The notes beneath the pieces are model-generated. The model made no database searches, was not told where the DNA came from, and saw nothing but the letters and a program-made list of their open reading frames with translations. This document shows positions 7,712 to 15,516 of a stretch of DNA of 41,550 nucleotides, piece after piece; positions within the stretch are counted from its first letter, which is position 1, and the number at the start of each line of letters is the position of its first letter. Source of the stretch: Rubrivivax sp. (GTDB taxonomy: Bacteria > Pseudomonadota > Gammaproteobacteria > Burkholderiales > Burkholderiaceae_C); the NCBI GenBank assembly GCA_018780805.1, contig JADMJD010000053.1:1-41550 (forward strand), given 5' to 3'. The position numbers were made by a program, and so were the translations under genes.

Positions 7712-9169
7712 TCAAACGGGGGTCAGCGGGTCCAGCGCATGATTCAGCGCATCAGCGTGGGCCTGCCAGATGGCGGGGCGTTGGGGGCGGCCGTTGGCCG
7801 TGGCCAGGCCGCTGGCGGTGTCGAAGGCGGCACGGCCGCGCACCCAGCGTGCGATGCGGGCGTAGTCGGGCAGCGTGGCATTGGCGGCGTCCACCGCGGC
7901 CTGCAAGGCGGTGTCATCGGCGTCGGGTCGCACCGACCACAACACGGCGCTGAGCGCCGGCTGTGCATCACCGAACACCACCGCCTGCCCCACCGCAGGC
8001 TGGCAACGCAGCGCGGTTTCCACCCACTCGGGCGAGACATTGCGGCCGTAGCCGGTGATCAGCAGGTTTTTCTTGCGGCCTTGCAGGTGCACAAAACCGT
8101 CGGCGTCGATGTGGCCCAGGTCGCCGGTGGGCCACCACGTCGGAACCGGCGCAGGGTCACCCAGGTAACCACTGAACAGGCTGCCGGCGATCAGCAGCTC
8201 GCCGTCGTCGGCCACGCGCATCTGCGCATGGGGCAGCAGGCGGCCGGCGCTGCCGGGGCGGTTGGCTTGCGGTGCTTGCGGTGCATTCGGCAGGTTGAGC
8301 GTCTGCACCGACGCCCCCTCCGACAGGCCATAACCTTCGGCCACCGGGATGCCCAGCGCCTGTGCCGCCAGCACCAGCGGCGCGCCAACAGCGGCACCGC
8401 CCACGGCCACCAGCTTCAGGCAGGCCGGCGCGCGCTGGCCGGTGAGCTGCAGCAGGCCCACCCAGGCGCGCAGCATCTGCGGCAGCAGGATCACGCTGTC
8501 GGCTTGCTGCTGCAGCACGGCACGGTGGAACATGGCCACATCGAAGGCCGACGAACCCGTCAGGCCGATCTGCGCCAGCGGCAGCGCCACGATGGTGCTG
8601 CCGTGGGCACGCGGCGCCATCAGGCCGGCGATGTTTTCCAGCAGCACGGCATACGGCAGCGCGCTCAGGTGGCGTTGCAGGCCCAGCGGCGCCAGGGCCT
8701 GCACCAGGCCGGCGGCCACGGCGTCCAGCGCCGGCCCCCCCAGGCACACACCCTTGGGCGTGCCGGTGGTGCCCGAGGTGAAGGTGATCTTGACCGTGCC
8801 GGCGGGCAGTGCCACGGGCGCGGCAGGCAGGCGCAGTTGCATCAATGGCAGGCCGGCCAGCGTGACAGCCGACCACGGCAGGCCGGCCATGCGGGCCGCC
8901 CACTCACCCGTGGTGAGCACGGTGTCCACACCCGCCGCCTGCAGCGCATGTTGCATCTGCGCGGGCGTGAAAAACAGCGGCAGCGGCACGTGCACCACAC
9001 CCGCAGCGCGCGCCGCTTCGTCCAGCACCACGAAGGCGGGGCCGTTGTCCAGCACGGTGGCCAGCACACCCGTACCGCTGGCCTGCAGCTGGCTGCGGGC
9101 GGCCTGCACCGCTGCCGCCAGATCGGACGACGACCAGGCAACGTGGCCGTCGAAGAGCGCCGCACTCAC
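7712..9169 (-). CDS. AMP-binding acyl ligase-like protein (ANL superfamily)
   Basis: A 485-residue adenylate-forming enzyme homologue. The P-loop TSGTTGTPKG is at 131-140, YGLSEG is motif A5-like, and TGDLGHIDADGFVHLQGR is the A7/A8 block. The frame is open upstream, but the GTG at 9169 overlaps the haemolysin-family stop (GTGA) and homology begins there. At 485 residues it is short for the family. At the C-terminus, where most members have a catalytic Lys in 'NGKxxR', this one has N459-G460-R461 (NGRPQR), so the adenylation half-reaction may be impaired or different. It probably activates a fatty or aryl acid, or binds an acyl-adenylate, for the neighbouring acyltransferase-like protein. Confidence 0.87.
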   Translation of the reverse strand: MSAALFDGHVAWSSSDLAAAVQAARSQLQASGTGVLATVLDNGPAFVVLDEAARAAGVVHVPLPLFFTPAQMQHALQAAGVDTVLTTGEWAARMAGLPWSAVTLAGLPLMQLRLPAAPVALPAGTVKITFTSGTTGTPKGVCLGGPALDAVAAGLVQALAPLGLQRHLSALPYAVLLENIAGLMAPRAHGSTIVALPLAQIGLTGSSAFDVAMFHRAVLQQQADSVILLPQMLRAWVGLLQLTGQRAPACLKLVAVGGAAVGAPLVLAAQALGIPVAEGYGLSEGASVQTLNLPNAPQAPQANRPGSAGRLLPHAQMRVADDGELLIAGSLFSGYLGDPAPVPTWWPTGDLGHIDADGFVHLQGRKKNLLITGYGRNVSPEWVETALRCQPAVGQAVVFGDAQPALSAVLWSVRPDADDTALQAAVDAANATLPDYARIARWVRGRAAFDTASGLATANGRPQRPAIWQAHADALNHALDPLTPV

Positions 9170-9819
9170 TGCGTGGCCCCGCGCCGCACCAGGCGCTGCA
9201 GCGCCTGCTCGATGTGGCCGGCCAGCACCACCGGGCGGTGGTCGTAGTAGCTGCCCCAGGCGGCGGCCTGGTCGCCCAGCACCGCAGGGTCGGCCACACC
9301 CAGCGCCATCGGCACGATGCCCAGGCGCACAAAGAGGTGGCGCAGCTCTTCGGTGAGCGTGCTCACCACCCACTGGTAACCCTGGGCCGCCAGGTGCGGG
9401 CCCAGCAGCGTGATCAGGCGCCGGCCTTCACCGGCACGGCTGGCGGCCAGGTGGCCGACTTCGACGATGCTGCCACGCGCCGGGCGGGTGGCACTGTCGG
9501 CCTGGTCACGGGCGAGCAGCTGGTCCACCGGCGCCCCGAGGTAACGCTCCAGAAACAGCGGGCCGGCATCGGCCGGGCGGTAACCGGCAGCGGCGACGAT
9601 CTCACCGTCGGCATCCCGCAAGCTCAGCAGCACCGGTGCAAACTGGCGCACATCGGCGTCGTAACGTTCGCGGTAGACCCTGCGGATGAACTGCTCCACC
9701 GGGGCACGCTGCGCGTCCAGCGGGCCATGCACCTGCAGGCGCGGCGCGGGCCGTTGGGCTGCGGCGGGGGATGCATTCAGGTCCGCCTTTGGCGGCAGGT
9801 TCAAGGCCAACACAGACAC
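9166..9819 (-). CDS. Thermostable haemolysin family protein (acyltransferase-like)
   Basis: A 217-residue protein matching the thermostable/delta haemolysin family named after Vibrio delta-VPH: LFLERYLGAPVD (88-99), VEVGHLAASRAGEGR (119-133), and a C-terminal FVRLGIVPMALG block. There is no signal peptide. The family name comes from a haemolysis phenotype. The acidic positions E91 and E120, followed by a small-residue loop, recall GNAT/LuxI-type acyltransferases, so an N-acyl transfer role is an inference. It is the first gene of the operon and overlaps the ligase start by GTGA. The upstream gap to iorB is 121 bp and should hold the operon promoter. Confidence 0.8.
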   Translation of the reverse strand: MSVLALNLPPKADLNASPAAAQRPAPRLQVHGPLDAQRAPVEQFIRRVYRERYDADVRQFAPVLLSLRDADGEIVAAAGYRPADAGPLFLERYLGAPVDQLLARDQADSATRPARGSIVEVGHLAASRAGEGRRLITLLGPHLAAQGYQWVVSTLTEELRHLFVRLGIVPMALGVADPAVLGDQAAAWGSYYDHRPVVLAGHIEQALQRLVRRGATQ

Positions 9820-9882
9820 TCCTCGGATCGGGGAACCAGGCCCCCCGGCTGGGAGACCTGTTTCGACGAGGGTGATGTTGGC

Positions 9883-9902
9883 GGCCGGGGATTAACCCGG
9901 CC
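9883..9902. repeat. Inverted repeat upstream of haemolysin-family operon
   Basis: GGCCGGG-GATTAA-CCCGGCC is a perfect 7-bp inverted repeat with a 6-bp spacer. It sits in the 121-bp gap between the end of iorB and the start of the haemolysin-family gene. No T-run follows on the minus strand, so it is a poor intrinsic terminator for iorB. It could be an operator for the downstream operon or a hairpin protecting the iorAB transcript. Confidence 0.4.
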
Positions 9903-9940
9903 TTAAGCAGCCGGACCGGGGCCCGGCTCAGGCTGTCACA

Positions 9941-12190
9941 TCACGTCACCACAAACGGCATCTGCCGCTGCGGTTGCCCCAGCCGCGCCAGCGCATTGGC
10001 CAGCGCAGGTGCCAGCGGCGGCAGGCCGGGCTCGCCCATGCCGGTGGGCGGGTCGGCGCTGGGCACGGTGTGCACGGCGATCTGCGGCATGTCGGTGATG
10101 CGGGGCACCTGGTAATCGCCGAAGTTGTTCTGCTCGACCACGCCGTCCTTCAGCGTGATGGCCGAACCGGGCAGGCACAGGCCCAGACCCATCAACGCCG
10201 CGCCCTGCACCTGGGTTTCCAGCGTACGCGGGTTCACGACCAGGTTGCAGTGCACCCCAGCCGTCACCCGGTGCAGCACCGGCCGGCCCTGGGCGATGGA
10301 AGCTTCCACCACATAGGCCACCACCGACTCGAAGGACTCGTGCACCGCCACGCCCCAGGCGCGGCCGGTGGGCAGCTGCTTCTTGCCATAGCCGCTCTTG
10401 TCCACCGCCAACTGCAACGCGGCGCGGTGGCGCGGGTGCTGATCCCCGATCAGCTTCAGGCGGTAGGCCACCGGGTCCTGCTGCGTGCGGCGCGCGATCT
10501 CATCGACCAGGGTCTCCATCACGAAGGCCGTGTGTGTGGAACCCACGCTGCGCCACCACAGCACGGGCACGTTCTGCTTGGGGTGGTGCACGGTCAGCCG
10601 CATCGGCAGCGGGTACGGCGCGCGCATGCCCTCCACCGCTGTGTTGTCGATGCCGTTCTTGACCATCATCGGCTCGAAGAAGGTGCCGGCGATGATGGAC
10701 TGGCCCACGATCACATGGTCCCAGGCCAGCACCTGGCCCTGGTTGTCGAAGCCGATCTGCGCGCGGTGCAGGTGCATCGGGCGGTAATAACCGCCGTGGA
10801 TGTCGTCCTCTCGGCTCCACTGCGTGCGCACCGGCGCGTCCAGGCCGGCCGCGCGCGCAGCCTTGGCGATGCCGCAGGCCTCGACCACGTAGTCGCTGCT
10901 GGGGATGGCGCGGCGGCCAAAACCACCGCCGGCCATCTGCACGTGCACTTTCACCTGCTCGGGTGGCAGGCCCAGCACACGGGCCGCGGCCTGGCCGTCC
11001 AGGCCCGGCATCTGCGAGCCGACCCAGAGCTCAGCGCCAGCGGCCGACACACGCACCGTGCAGTTCAGCGGCTCCATCGGCGCATGCGCCAGGTAGGGGA
11101 ATACAAACTCCGCCTCGATGCGCTGCGGCGCGCCGGCCAGCGGCGCCATGTCGGCGTCGAAGTGGCGCGGGCCGGGCTGCGTGGCCAGCGTGCGGTACTC
11201 GGCCAGTTGGCGCACGCTGTCCACCTTCTGCACCGCCTCAGTGTCCCATTGCAGCTTCAGCGCATCACGGCCTTGTTTGGCGGACCAATAACCATCGGCC
11301 ACGATGGCCACACCTTCGGCACCGCCGTCCAGCGGCACACGCAGCACGGCCTTCACGCCGCGCACGGCGCGTGCGGCGCTGTCGTCCACCGAGGCCAGCT
11401 TGGCGCCGAACACCGGCGGGCGGGCGATCACCGCCGTCAGCAGGCCGGGCAACTTGACGTCGATGCCGTAGTCCTGCCGGCCGCTGCTCTTGGCGCGCGC
11501 GTCCAGGCGGGTCGTTGCTTTGCCGATCAGGCGGAAGGCCTTCGGGTCCTTCAGGCTCACCTGTTCGGGCACGGGCAAGGCCATGGCCTCGGCCGCCAGC
11601 TCACCGTAGGGGGCCCGCCGGCCGCCAGCGCCCAGCACCACACCGGCTTGGGTGCGCAGCGCCGACACCGGCTGCTGCCAGCGCGCCGCAGCGGCCGACA
11701 ACAACATCGCACGGGCCCGGGCACCCAGCTCGCGGTACTGCGTGAAGCTGTGTTTGATGGCGGTGGAACCGCCGGTCAGGTGCATGCCGAACAAGGGGTC
11801 GGCATAGGCGGCGTTGTTGCTGCCATGTTGGCTGCGCACCTTCGACCAGTCGGCATCCAGTTCTTCAGCCAGGATCATCGGCAGCGCGGTCTGCACACCC
11901 TGGCCGAAGTCCAGCCGGTTGATGGTGACGGTGACCGTGCCGTCGGGGGCGATCTGCACAAAAGCCGATGGCTGCTGCGTGGGTTTGAGGCCGACGGCGG
12001 CCGGCGCTTGCGCAGCGACCAGGCCGGGAAAAGCGCCGAGGGCAAAGCCGCTGCCGGCGGCGATCTTGAGGAAACTGCGACGCGGCAAGGACGCGGCATC
12101 GGACGGTGACGTGGTTTCGCGGGCGAGCAGGTGCTGCAGCGCACGCGGCAGTTCGTGGGCCATCTCGGGCGTCAAGGCGGTGTTGAACAT
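9941..12190 (-). CDS. iorB: Xanthine dehydrogenase family molybdopterin-binding subunit (IorB-like)
   Basis: A 749-residue large subunit of a molybdenum hydroxylase of the isoquinoline 1-oxidoreductase beta type. It carries a twin-arginine signal (RRSFLK at 37-42, then a hydrophobic stretch), so it is exported folded to the periplasm with its cofactor. GGGFGRR marks the molybdopterin-binding region. E720 in GMGEPGLPP fits the catalytic Glu that activates the Mo-bound water. The start at 12190 gives a normal Tat leader, and the longer frame upstream is not protein-like. It lies 16 bp downstream of the 2Fe-2S subunit gene. The family oxidises N-heterocycles or aldehydes; the substrate is unknown. 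Confidence 0.9.
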   Translation of the reverse strand: MFNTALTPEMAHELPRALQHLLARETTSPSDAASLPRRSFLKIAAGSGFALGAFPGLVAAQAPAAVGLKPTQQPSAFVQIAPDGTVTVTINRLDFGQGVQTALPMILAEELDADWSKVRSQHGSNNAAYADPLFGMHLTGGSTAIKHSFTQYRELGARARAMLLSAAAARWQQPVSALRTQAGVVLGAGGRRAPYGELAAEAMALPVPEQVSLKDPKAFRLIGKATTRLDARAKSSGRQDYGIDVKLPGLLTAVIARPPVFGAKLASVDDSAARAVRGVKAVLRVPLDGGAEGVAIVADGYWSAKQGRDALKLQWDTEAVQKVDSVRQLAEYRTLATQPGPRHFDADMAPLAGAPQRIEAEFVFPYLAHAPMEPLNCTVRVSAAGAELWVGSQMPGLDGQAAARVLGLPPEQVKVHVQMAGGGFGRRAIPSSDYVVEACGIAKAARAAGLDAPVRTQWSREDDIHGGYYRPMHLHRAQIGFDNQGQVLAWDHVIVGQSIIAGTFFEPMMVKNGIDNTAVEGMRAPYPLPMRLTVHHPKQNVPVLWWRSVGSTHTAFVMETLVDEIARRTQQDPVAYRLKLIGDQHPRHRAALQLAVDKSGYGKKQLPTGRAWGVAVHESFESVVAYVVEASIAQGRPVLHRVTAGVHCNLVVNPRTLETQVQGAALMGLGLCLPGSAITLKDGVVEQNNFGDYQVPRITDMPQIAVHTVPSADPPTGMGEPGLPPLAPALANALARLGQPQRQMPFVVT

Positions 12191-12206
12191 GGTGGGGCGT
12201 CCTCGT

Positions 12207-12680
12207 TCAGGCCAGGCTGCGCGCGGCGTCGGCCACGGCGGCGCGGATGCGGGCGTAGGTGCCACAGCGGCAGATGTTGCCGGCCATGGCCACATCGATC
12301 TCGGCCGGGCTGGGCTGTTTGCCCTTGGGCAGGGATTTCAGGAAGGCGGTGGCCGTCATGATCTGGCCGCTCTGGCAGTAGCCGCACTGCGCCACGTCGT
12401 GTTTCACCCAGGCGTCGCGCACGGCGCTGCCCACACGGTCCTGGCCGCCGGTGACGGCCTCGATGGTGGTGATGCGCCGGCCGGCCACGGCCGACACCGG
12501 CGTCACGCAGGAGCGCATGGCCTGGCCGTCCACATGCACGGTGCAGGCGCCGCACAGCGCGGCACCGCAGCCGAACTTGGTGCCGGTCAGGCCCAGCGTG
12601 TCGCGCACGGCCCAGAGCACGGGGGTCGAGGGGTCGACATCGAGCGTCTGCTCGCGGCCGTTGACGTTCAGCTTCGCCAT
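12207..12680 (-). CDS. iorA: 2Fe-2S binding subunit of molybdenum hydroxylase (IorA-like)
   Basis: A 157-residue small subunit. The N-terminal plant-type ferredoxin domain has Cys38, Cys43, Cys46 and Cys58 (GCGAALCGAC plus RSC). The C-terminal four-helix domain binds a second cluster through QCGYCQSG and NICRCGTY. It passes electrons from the molybdopterin centre of IorB. There is no signal of its own, so it is expected to hitch-hike through Tat with IorB. It is the first gene of the operon, divergent from an AraC-type regulator across a 150-bp gap. This two-subunit, FAD-free layout is typical of periplasmic IorAB-like aldehyde or heterocycle dehydrogenases. Confidence 0.93.
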   Translation of the reverse strand: MAKLNVNGREQTLDVDPSTPVLWAVRDTLGLTGTKFGCGAALCGACTVHVDGQAMRSCVTPVSAVAGRRITTIEAVTGGQDRVGSAVRDAWVKHDVAQCGYCQSGQIMTATAFLKSLPKGKQPSPAEIDVAMAGNICRCGTYARIRAAVADAARSLA

Positions 12681-12830
12681 GGGTGGTGAGGGGGTTGATC
12701 CGGGTGCCGCAGTGTCCGGGGACGGCGGGTGACGGCGGTAGCCTGAAGCTGCGAGTTGCTGGCCTGATCCTGCAAGGGCGGGCCCGCGGCGCCGTGGGGT
12801 CACCCGCACTTGGCTAGAGTGCGGCCCACG

Positions 12831-13787
12831 ATGCCCGACACCTCCCCTCCGAGCGAAGATCCCGCGATCCAAAGCGCCCGTGCGGCACTGGCGGCACAAA
12901 TGGCGCGCCTGACCCCGGGCAACGGCCTGCACCTGCCGCCGGCCCTGCCTGACCTGATGCTCTTCCGCAGCGACCGGCTGGAGGGCAAGGTCTGCGCCGT
13001 GTACGAGCCCTGTGTGGCGCTGGTCGTGCAGGGCAGGAAACGCGTGGTGGTGGGCGGCGACACGCTGGTGTACGACGAGGGCCGTTACTTCGTCACTTCG
13101 CTGGAGGTGCCGGCCATGGCCACGCTGCTGGAGGCCAGCCCGGAGCGCCCCTACCTGGCCCTGGTGCTGCGGCTGGACCTGCGCCAGATCGCCAGCCTGG
13201 TGCTGGGCGGCGAGGTGCCGCCGGCCACCGGCCCGCAGCACGAAGGCCGGGCCATGGCCACCGGTGCGGTGACGCAGCCGCTGCTGGACGCCTGCAGCCG
13301 CCTGCTGGACCTGCTGGAGCGGCCCGAGGACATCCCGGTGCTGGGCCCGCTGGTGCAGCGCGAGATCCTGTACCGGCTGCTCACAGGCGAGGTGGGCACC
13401 CGGCTGCGCCAGGTGGCCGCGGTGGGCAGCCAGGGCCAGCAGGTGGCACGCGCCATCGCCTGGCTGAAGCAGCACTACACCGCGCCGCTGCGGGTGGAGC
13501 AACTGGCACGCGAGGTGCGCATGAGTGTCTCCAGCTTCCACCACCACTTCAAGGCCATGACGGCGCTGAGCCCGCTGCAGTACCAGAAGGTCTTGCGCCT
13601 GGCCGAGGCACGCCGGCTGATGCTGCTGGAACACCTGGACGCCGCCACCGCCGCCTACCGCGTGGGCTACGAAAGCCCCTCGCAGTTCGGACGCGAGTAC
13701 AGCCGGCAGTACGGCGCGCCGCCGGGGCGGGACATCTCGGCGCTGCGGGCACGGGGTGAAGAAGAGGTGCGGGCGCTGGGGTCGTGA
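12831..13787 (+). CDS. AraC-family transcriptional regulator (AraC_N type)
   Basis: A 318-residue activator. The N-terminal cupin-like sensor (about 45-200) has the AraC_N pattern (VCAVYEPCVALVVQGRKRV). Two helix-turn-helices (about 220-310) include LAREVRMSVSSFHHHFKAMT and AAYRVGYESPSQFGREYSRQ. ATG at 12831 is preferred over an in-frame TTG at 12810. This subgroup commonly sits beside oxidoreductase genes it controls. The divergent position next to iorA suggests it activates iorAB in response to an aldehyde or aromatic effector. It is the last core-like gene before the accessory patch. Confidence 0.9.
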   Translation: MPDTSPPSEDPAIQSARAALAAQMARLTPGNGLHLPPALPDLMLFRSDRLEGKVCAVYEPCVALVVQGRKRVVVGGDTLVYDEGRYFVTSLEVPAMATLLEASPERPYLALVLRLDLRQIASLVLGGEVPPATGPQHEGRAMATGAVTQPLLDACSRLLDLLERPEDIPVLGPLVQREILYRLLTGEVGTRLRQVAAVGSQGQQVARAIAWLKQHYTAPLRVEQLAREVRMSVSSFHHHFKAMTALSPLQYQKVLRLAEARRLMLLEHLDAATAAYRVGYESPSQFGREYSRQYGAPPGRDISALRARGEEEVRALGS

Positions 13788-13962
13788 TTTGGCGATCTTT
13801 TGGGGCCGCTTGAGGACCTGAGCCTGCGGCATCGGGACACTGGATGCGCACACGCCGATTCCGGCGTTCATCCCTTCCGGAGGTCTCCAGGTCGCCATTC
13901 CCCACCACGCTGCGCCGCGCGTTGGCCCTGCTGGCCACAGCTTTCCCGCTACGCCGCCCGCG
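13788..13962. other. Intergenic or degraded DNA after the AraC gene
   Basis: No gene is recognisable on either strand. Open frames here lack ribosome-binding sites and recognisable motifs. No terminator-like hairpin with a T-run follows the AraC stop. This is the left border of the accessory patch. I looked for a copy of the tRNA-Lys 3' end as an attachment repeat and saw none. Confidence 0.5.
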
Positions 13963-14115
13963 GCCATCCGGCGCAGCGAGGTCGTTGACCTGTGCAGGCT
14001 GACTCAGGCGCAGGCGCGGGACCTATTGAAGCGCCTCAAGCTGGCCGGCCACCTGGTGCAGAAGGGCGAACGCCGGGGCGCGCACTACACGCTGGGGCAG
14101 GTGGTGCCGGGCTGA
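13963..14115 (+). pseudogene. C-terminal winged-helix fragment of an AlbA_2/RecG-like DNA-binding protein
   Basis: An open frame without a credible start ends at TGA 14113. It encodes a winged helix: AIRRSEVVDLCRLTQAQARD followed by LLKRLKLAGHLVQKGERRGA and HYTL. This matches, from memory, the C-terminus of AlbA_2/RecG-related ATP-binding proteins that often accompany type I restriction genes. Everything upstream of the domain is missing, so it is read as a remnant. With the HsdR-like fragment that follows, it suggests a decayed restriction locus. Confidence 0.5.
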
Positions 14116-14120
14116 CCCGG

Positions 14121-14170
14121 TTATGGACGGTTATGGACTGTTATGGACGTGGATATGGACTCATTTGGAC
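14121..14170 (+). repeat. Five 10-bp direct repeats (TTATGGACnn)
   Basis: Three exact TTATGGAC units start at 14121, 14131 and 14141, each followed by two variable bases. Two degenerate units follow in register, GGATATGGAC (14151) and TCATTTGGAC (14161). The period is exactly 10 bp, close to one DNA turn, so bound proteins would line up on one face. They begin just after the stop of the winged-helix fragment. They could be a decayed coding repeat (related proteins carry short tandem peptide repeats) or a protein-binding array. Confidence 0.7.
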
Positions 14171-14228
14171 GTGCCGCCACGGTGGCGGTATCGGTGATTC
14201 AATAACTTAGCGCCGCCCGGGGAGGGTT

Positions 14229-14435
14229 ATGGGCTGGGAATTGGATGCGGTGGAACGCCCGTTCGTCGAGCAGTTGGTCTCGATGGGCTGGCGCTATGTC
14301 GAGGGCGACCTTGATGCAGCCGCGGCCACTGGGCGCGCCACCTTCACCGAGGTCATCCAGGAAACCAACGGGCGTTCGAGGCGGGCCGACGGCTGGCGGC
14401 CGACGCCATGCCGTGGCCGATGCTGGTGCAGCTGA
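14229..14435 (+). pseudogene. N-terminal fragment of type I restriction subunit HsdR
   Basis: The first 45 or so codons give DAVERPFVEQLVSMGWRYVE, then GD and TFTEVIQE. This is the characteristic N-terminus of HsdR endonuclease/translocase subunits, which are normally about 1000 residues. The frame then degenerates and stops at 14433-14435. The nuclease and helicase domains are absent. I see this as the stump of a deleted hsdR. The start (ATG 14229) is preceded by GGGGAGGG, a good ribosome-binding site, so a short peptide may still be made. Confidence 0.6.
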
Positions 14436-14608
14436 TGAACCTGCGCGGGATGATCGACAACGAACTGGGCCGCCGCATGGCGATTGGCGGGCCTGGGTGC
14501 GTGGAAGCGATCACAGGCCGCGAGATCGCCGCACGGGCCGCGCTGCAGGATGACGCCGAAACCCGGGCGTTCCTGGCCGGCGTGGCCGAGGTCGTGGCGC
14601 TGGTGTGA
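14408..14608 (+). CDS. Small unknown protein or fragment
   Basis: A 66-residue frame overlapping the end of the HsdR-like fragment in another phase: PWPMLVQLMNLRGMIDNELG, then an Ala/Glu-rich helical C-terminus ending EVVALV. Codons before the ATG are also open, so it may be the tail of a longer protein joined by a deletion. I do not recognise the family and see no ribosome-binding site. GC-rich third positions suggest it once coded. It may be a real small gene or debris of the restriction locus. Confidence 0.3.
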   Translation: MPWPMLVQLMNLRGMIDNELGRRMAIGGPGCVEAITGREIAARAALQDDAETRAFLAGVAEVVALV

Positions 14609-14744
14609 CTGCCGGGCCCTGGCGCCGGCGAGGCTTAAACAGGTAGAAGGCAGTTTTCGCCTGAACTCGTCGCTCAAAGGGCCGCTGTTCCATATGATAC
14701 CGTTCGAATGAGGGATGGCATTCGGCCGCTCCAGCACTAGGATT

Positions 14745-14754
14745 GTTTGCAAAC
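14745..14754. promoter_or_regulatory. Palindrome GTTTGCAAAC at the start of the TIGR04255 gene
   Basis: A perfect 10-bp palindrome ends 3 bp before the ATG at 14758, exactly where a Shine-Dalgarno sequence is expected and none is seen. TATGAT at 14693-14698 is a possible -10 element, but no convincing -35 lies upstream. The palindrome could be an operator for cassette autoregulation or interfere with ribosome access. This is inferred from position only. Confidence 0.35.
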
Positions 14755-14757
14755 AGC

Positions 14758-15516
14758 ATGGCAAAGCGTCTGCCCTTCAAGTTGGGGAAGGAACCGCTGC
14801 TTGAGGCAGTCTGCGAAGTTCGTGTCTCATCAAAAGTCGGCCTTCACACCGTGTTGCCCGGATACCTTGTAGCCAAGGGAATCTGCGATCAACCCGTGAT
14901 TGAGCAGCTGGCGGCAGCCCAGGTTCCAGACGCCGTACGCGCGAATGAGCCTGGGTTGAGAGACTCCCCGCTTGTTAGCGTGCGTTGGACGAACTTTGCG
15001 CTTTTGATCGGTCAGCGGAGCATAGCCGTCGCGAACCCAGCGCCGTACGCGGGGTGGGACCAGTTCAGGCGACAGATCGAGGCCGTTCTAGGTCTTGTCC
15101 TGGCGAGCGGCTTTGTGGATAGGGTAGAGAGGTACTCGATGAAGTACGTCAACCTCTTCGCGGAGGACTCGAGTCTTAGCGGCGCTGAAGCCATCGACTT
15201 AAACCTGCGACTTGGGTTATTCGCTTTATCTGCAAACAACAACATTCAGCTTCGAGCGGAATTGACTGAGGACGGATTCGTAACTGTCGTTTCTGTCATT
15301 GCATCTGCAGTGGTCCAAAGTTCTACTGGGGTGAGAACCGGCGCGATTCTGGACATTGACACAGTCCGCGAGGGCATTGCCATGAGTCCGACCGACTTTG
15401 CTGGCAACCTGCGCTCACTTTTAGACGATATCCGCATGCGGAACAAGCGTGTATTCTTTGATTCGCTTCTTGATGAAGCAATCATCAAGTTGGAGCCTCA
15501 ATATGCAGCTGACTGA
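14758..15516 (+). CDS. TIGR04255 family protein
   Basis: A 252-residue protein. The N-terminal block LGKEPLLEAVCEVR (7-20), the middle WDQFRRQIEAVLGLV and RVERYSMKYVNLF, and the late LLDDIRMRNKRVFFDSLLDE fit the TIGR04255 family, whose function is unknown to me. There is no signal peptide or membrane segment. Base composition is clearly lower in GC than the flanking chromosome, with codon use unlike the neighbours, so it was probably acquired horizontally. It is the first gene of a coupled three-gene cassette. Members of this family turn up in variable genome regions, so an anti-phage or other conflict role is possible but unproven. Confidence 0.75.
   Translation: MAKRLPFKLGKEPLLEAVCEVRVSSKVGLHTVLPGYLVAKGICDQPVIEQLAAAQVPDAVRANEPGLRDSPLVSVRWTNFALLIGQRSIAVANPAPYAGWDQFRRQIEAVLGLVLASGFVDRVERYSMKYVNLFAEDSSLSGAEAIDLNLRLGLFALSANNNIQLRAELTEDGFVTVVSVIASAVVQSSTGVRTGAILDIDTVREGIAMSPTDFAGNLRSLLDDIRMRNKRVFFDSLLDEAIIKLEPQYAAD

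Noticed and set aside
9974-12109. 711-codon plus-strand frame opposite iorB
   Set aside because: iorB has a Tat signal and family motifs; the antisense product is compositionally biased and unlike any protein family.
14229-14608. Functional restriction subunit
   Set aside because: Only about 45 HsdR-like residues remain; nuclease and helicase domains are missing.
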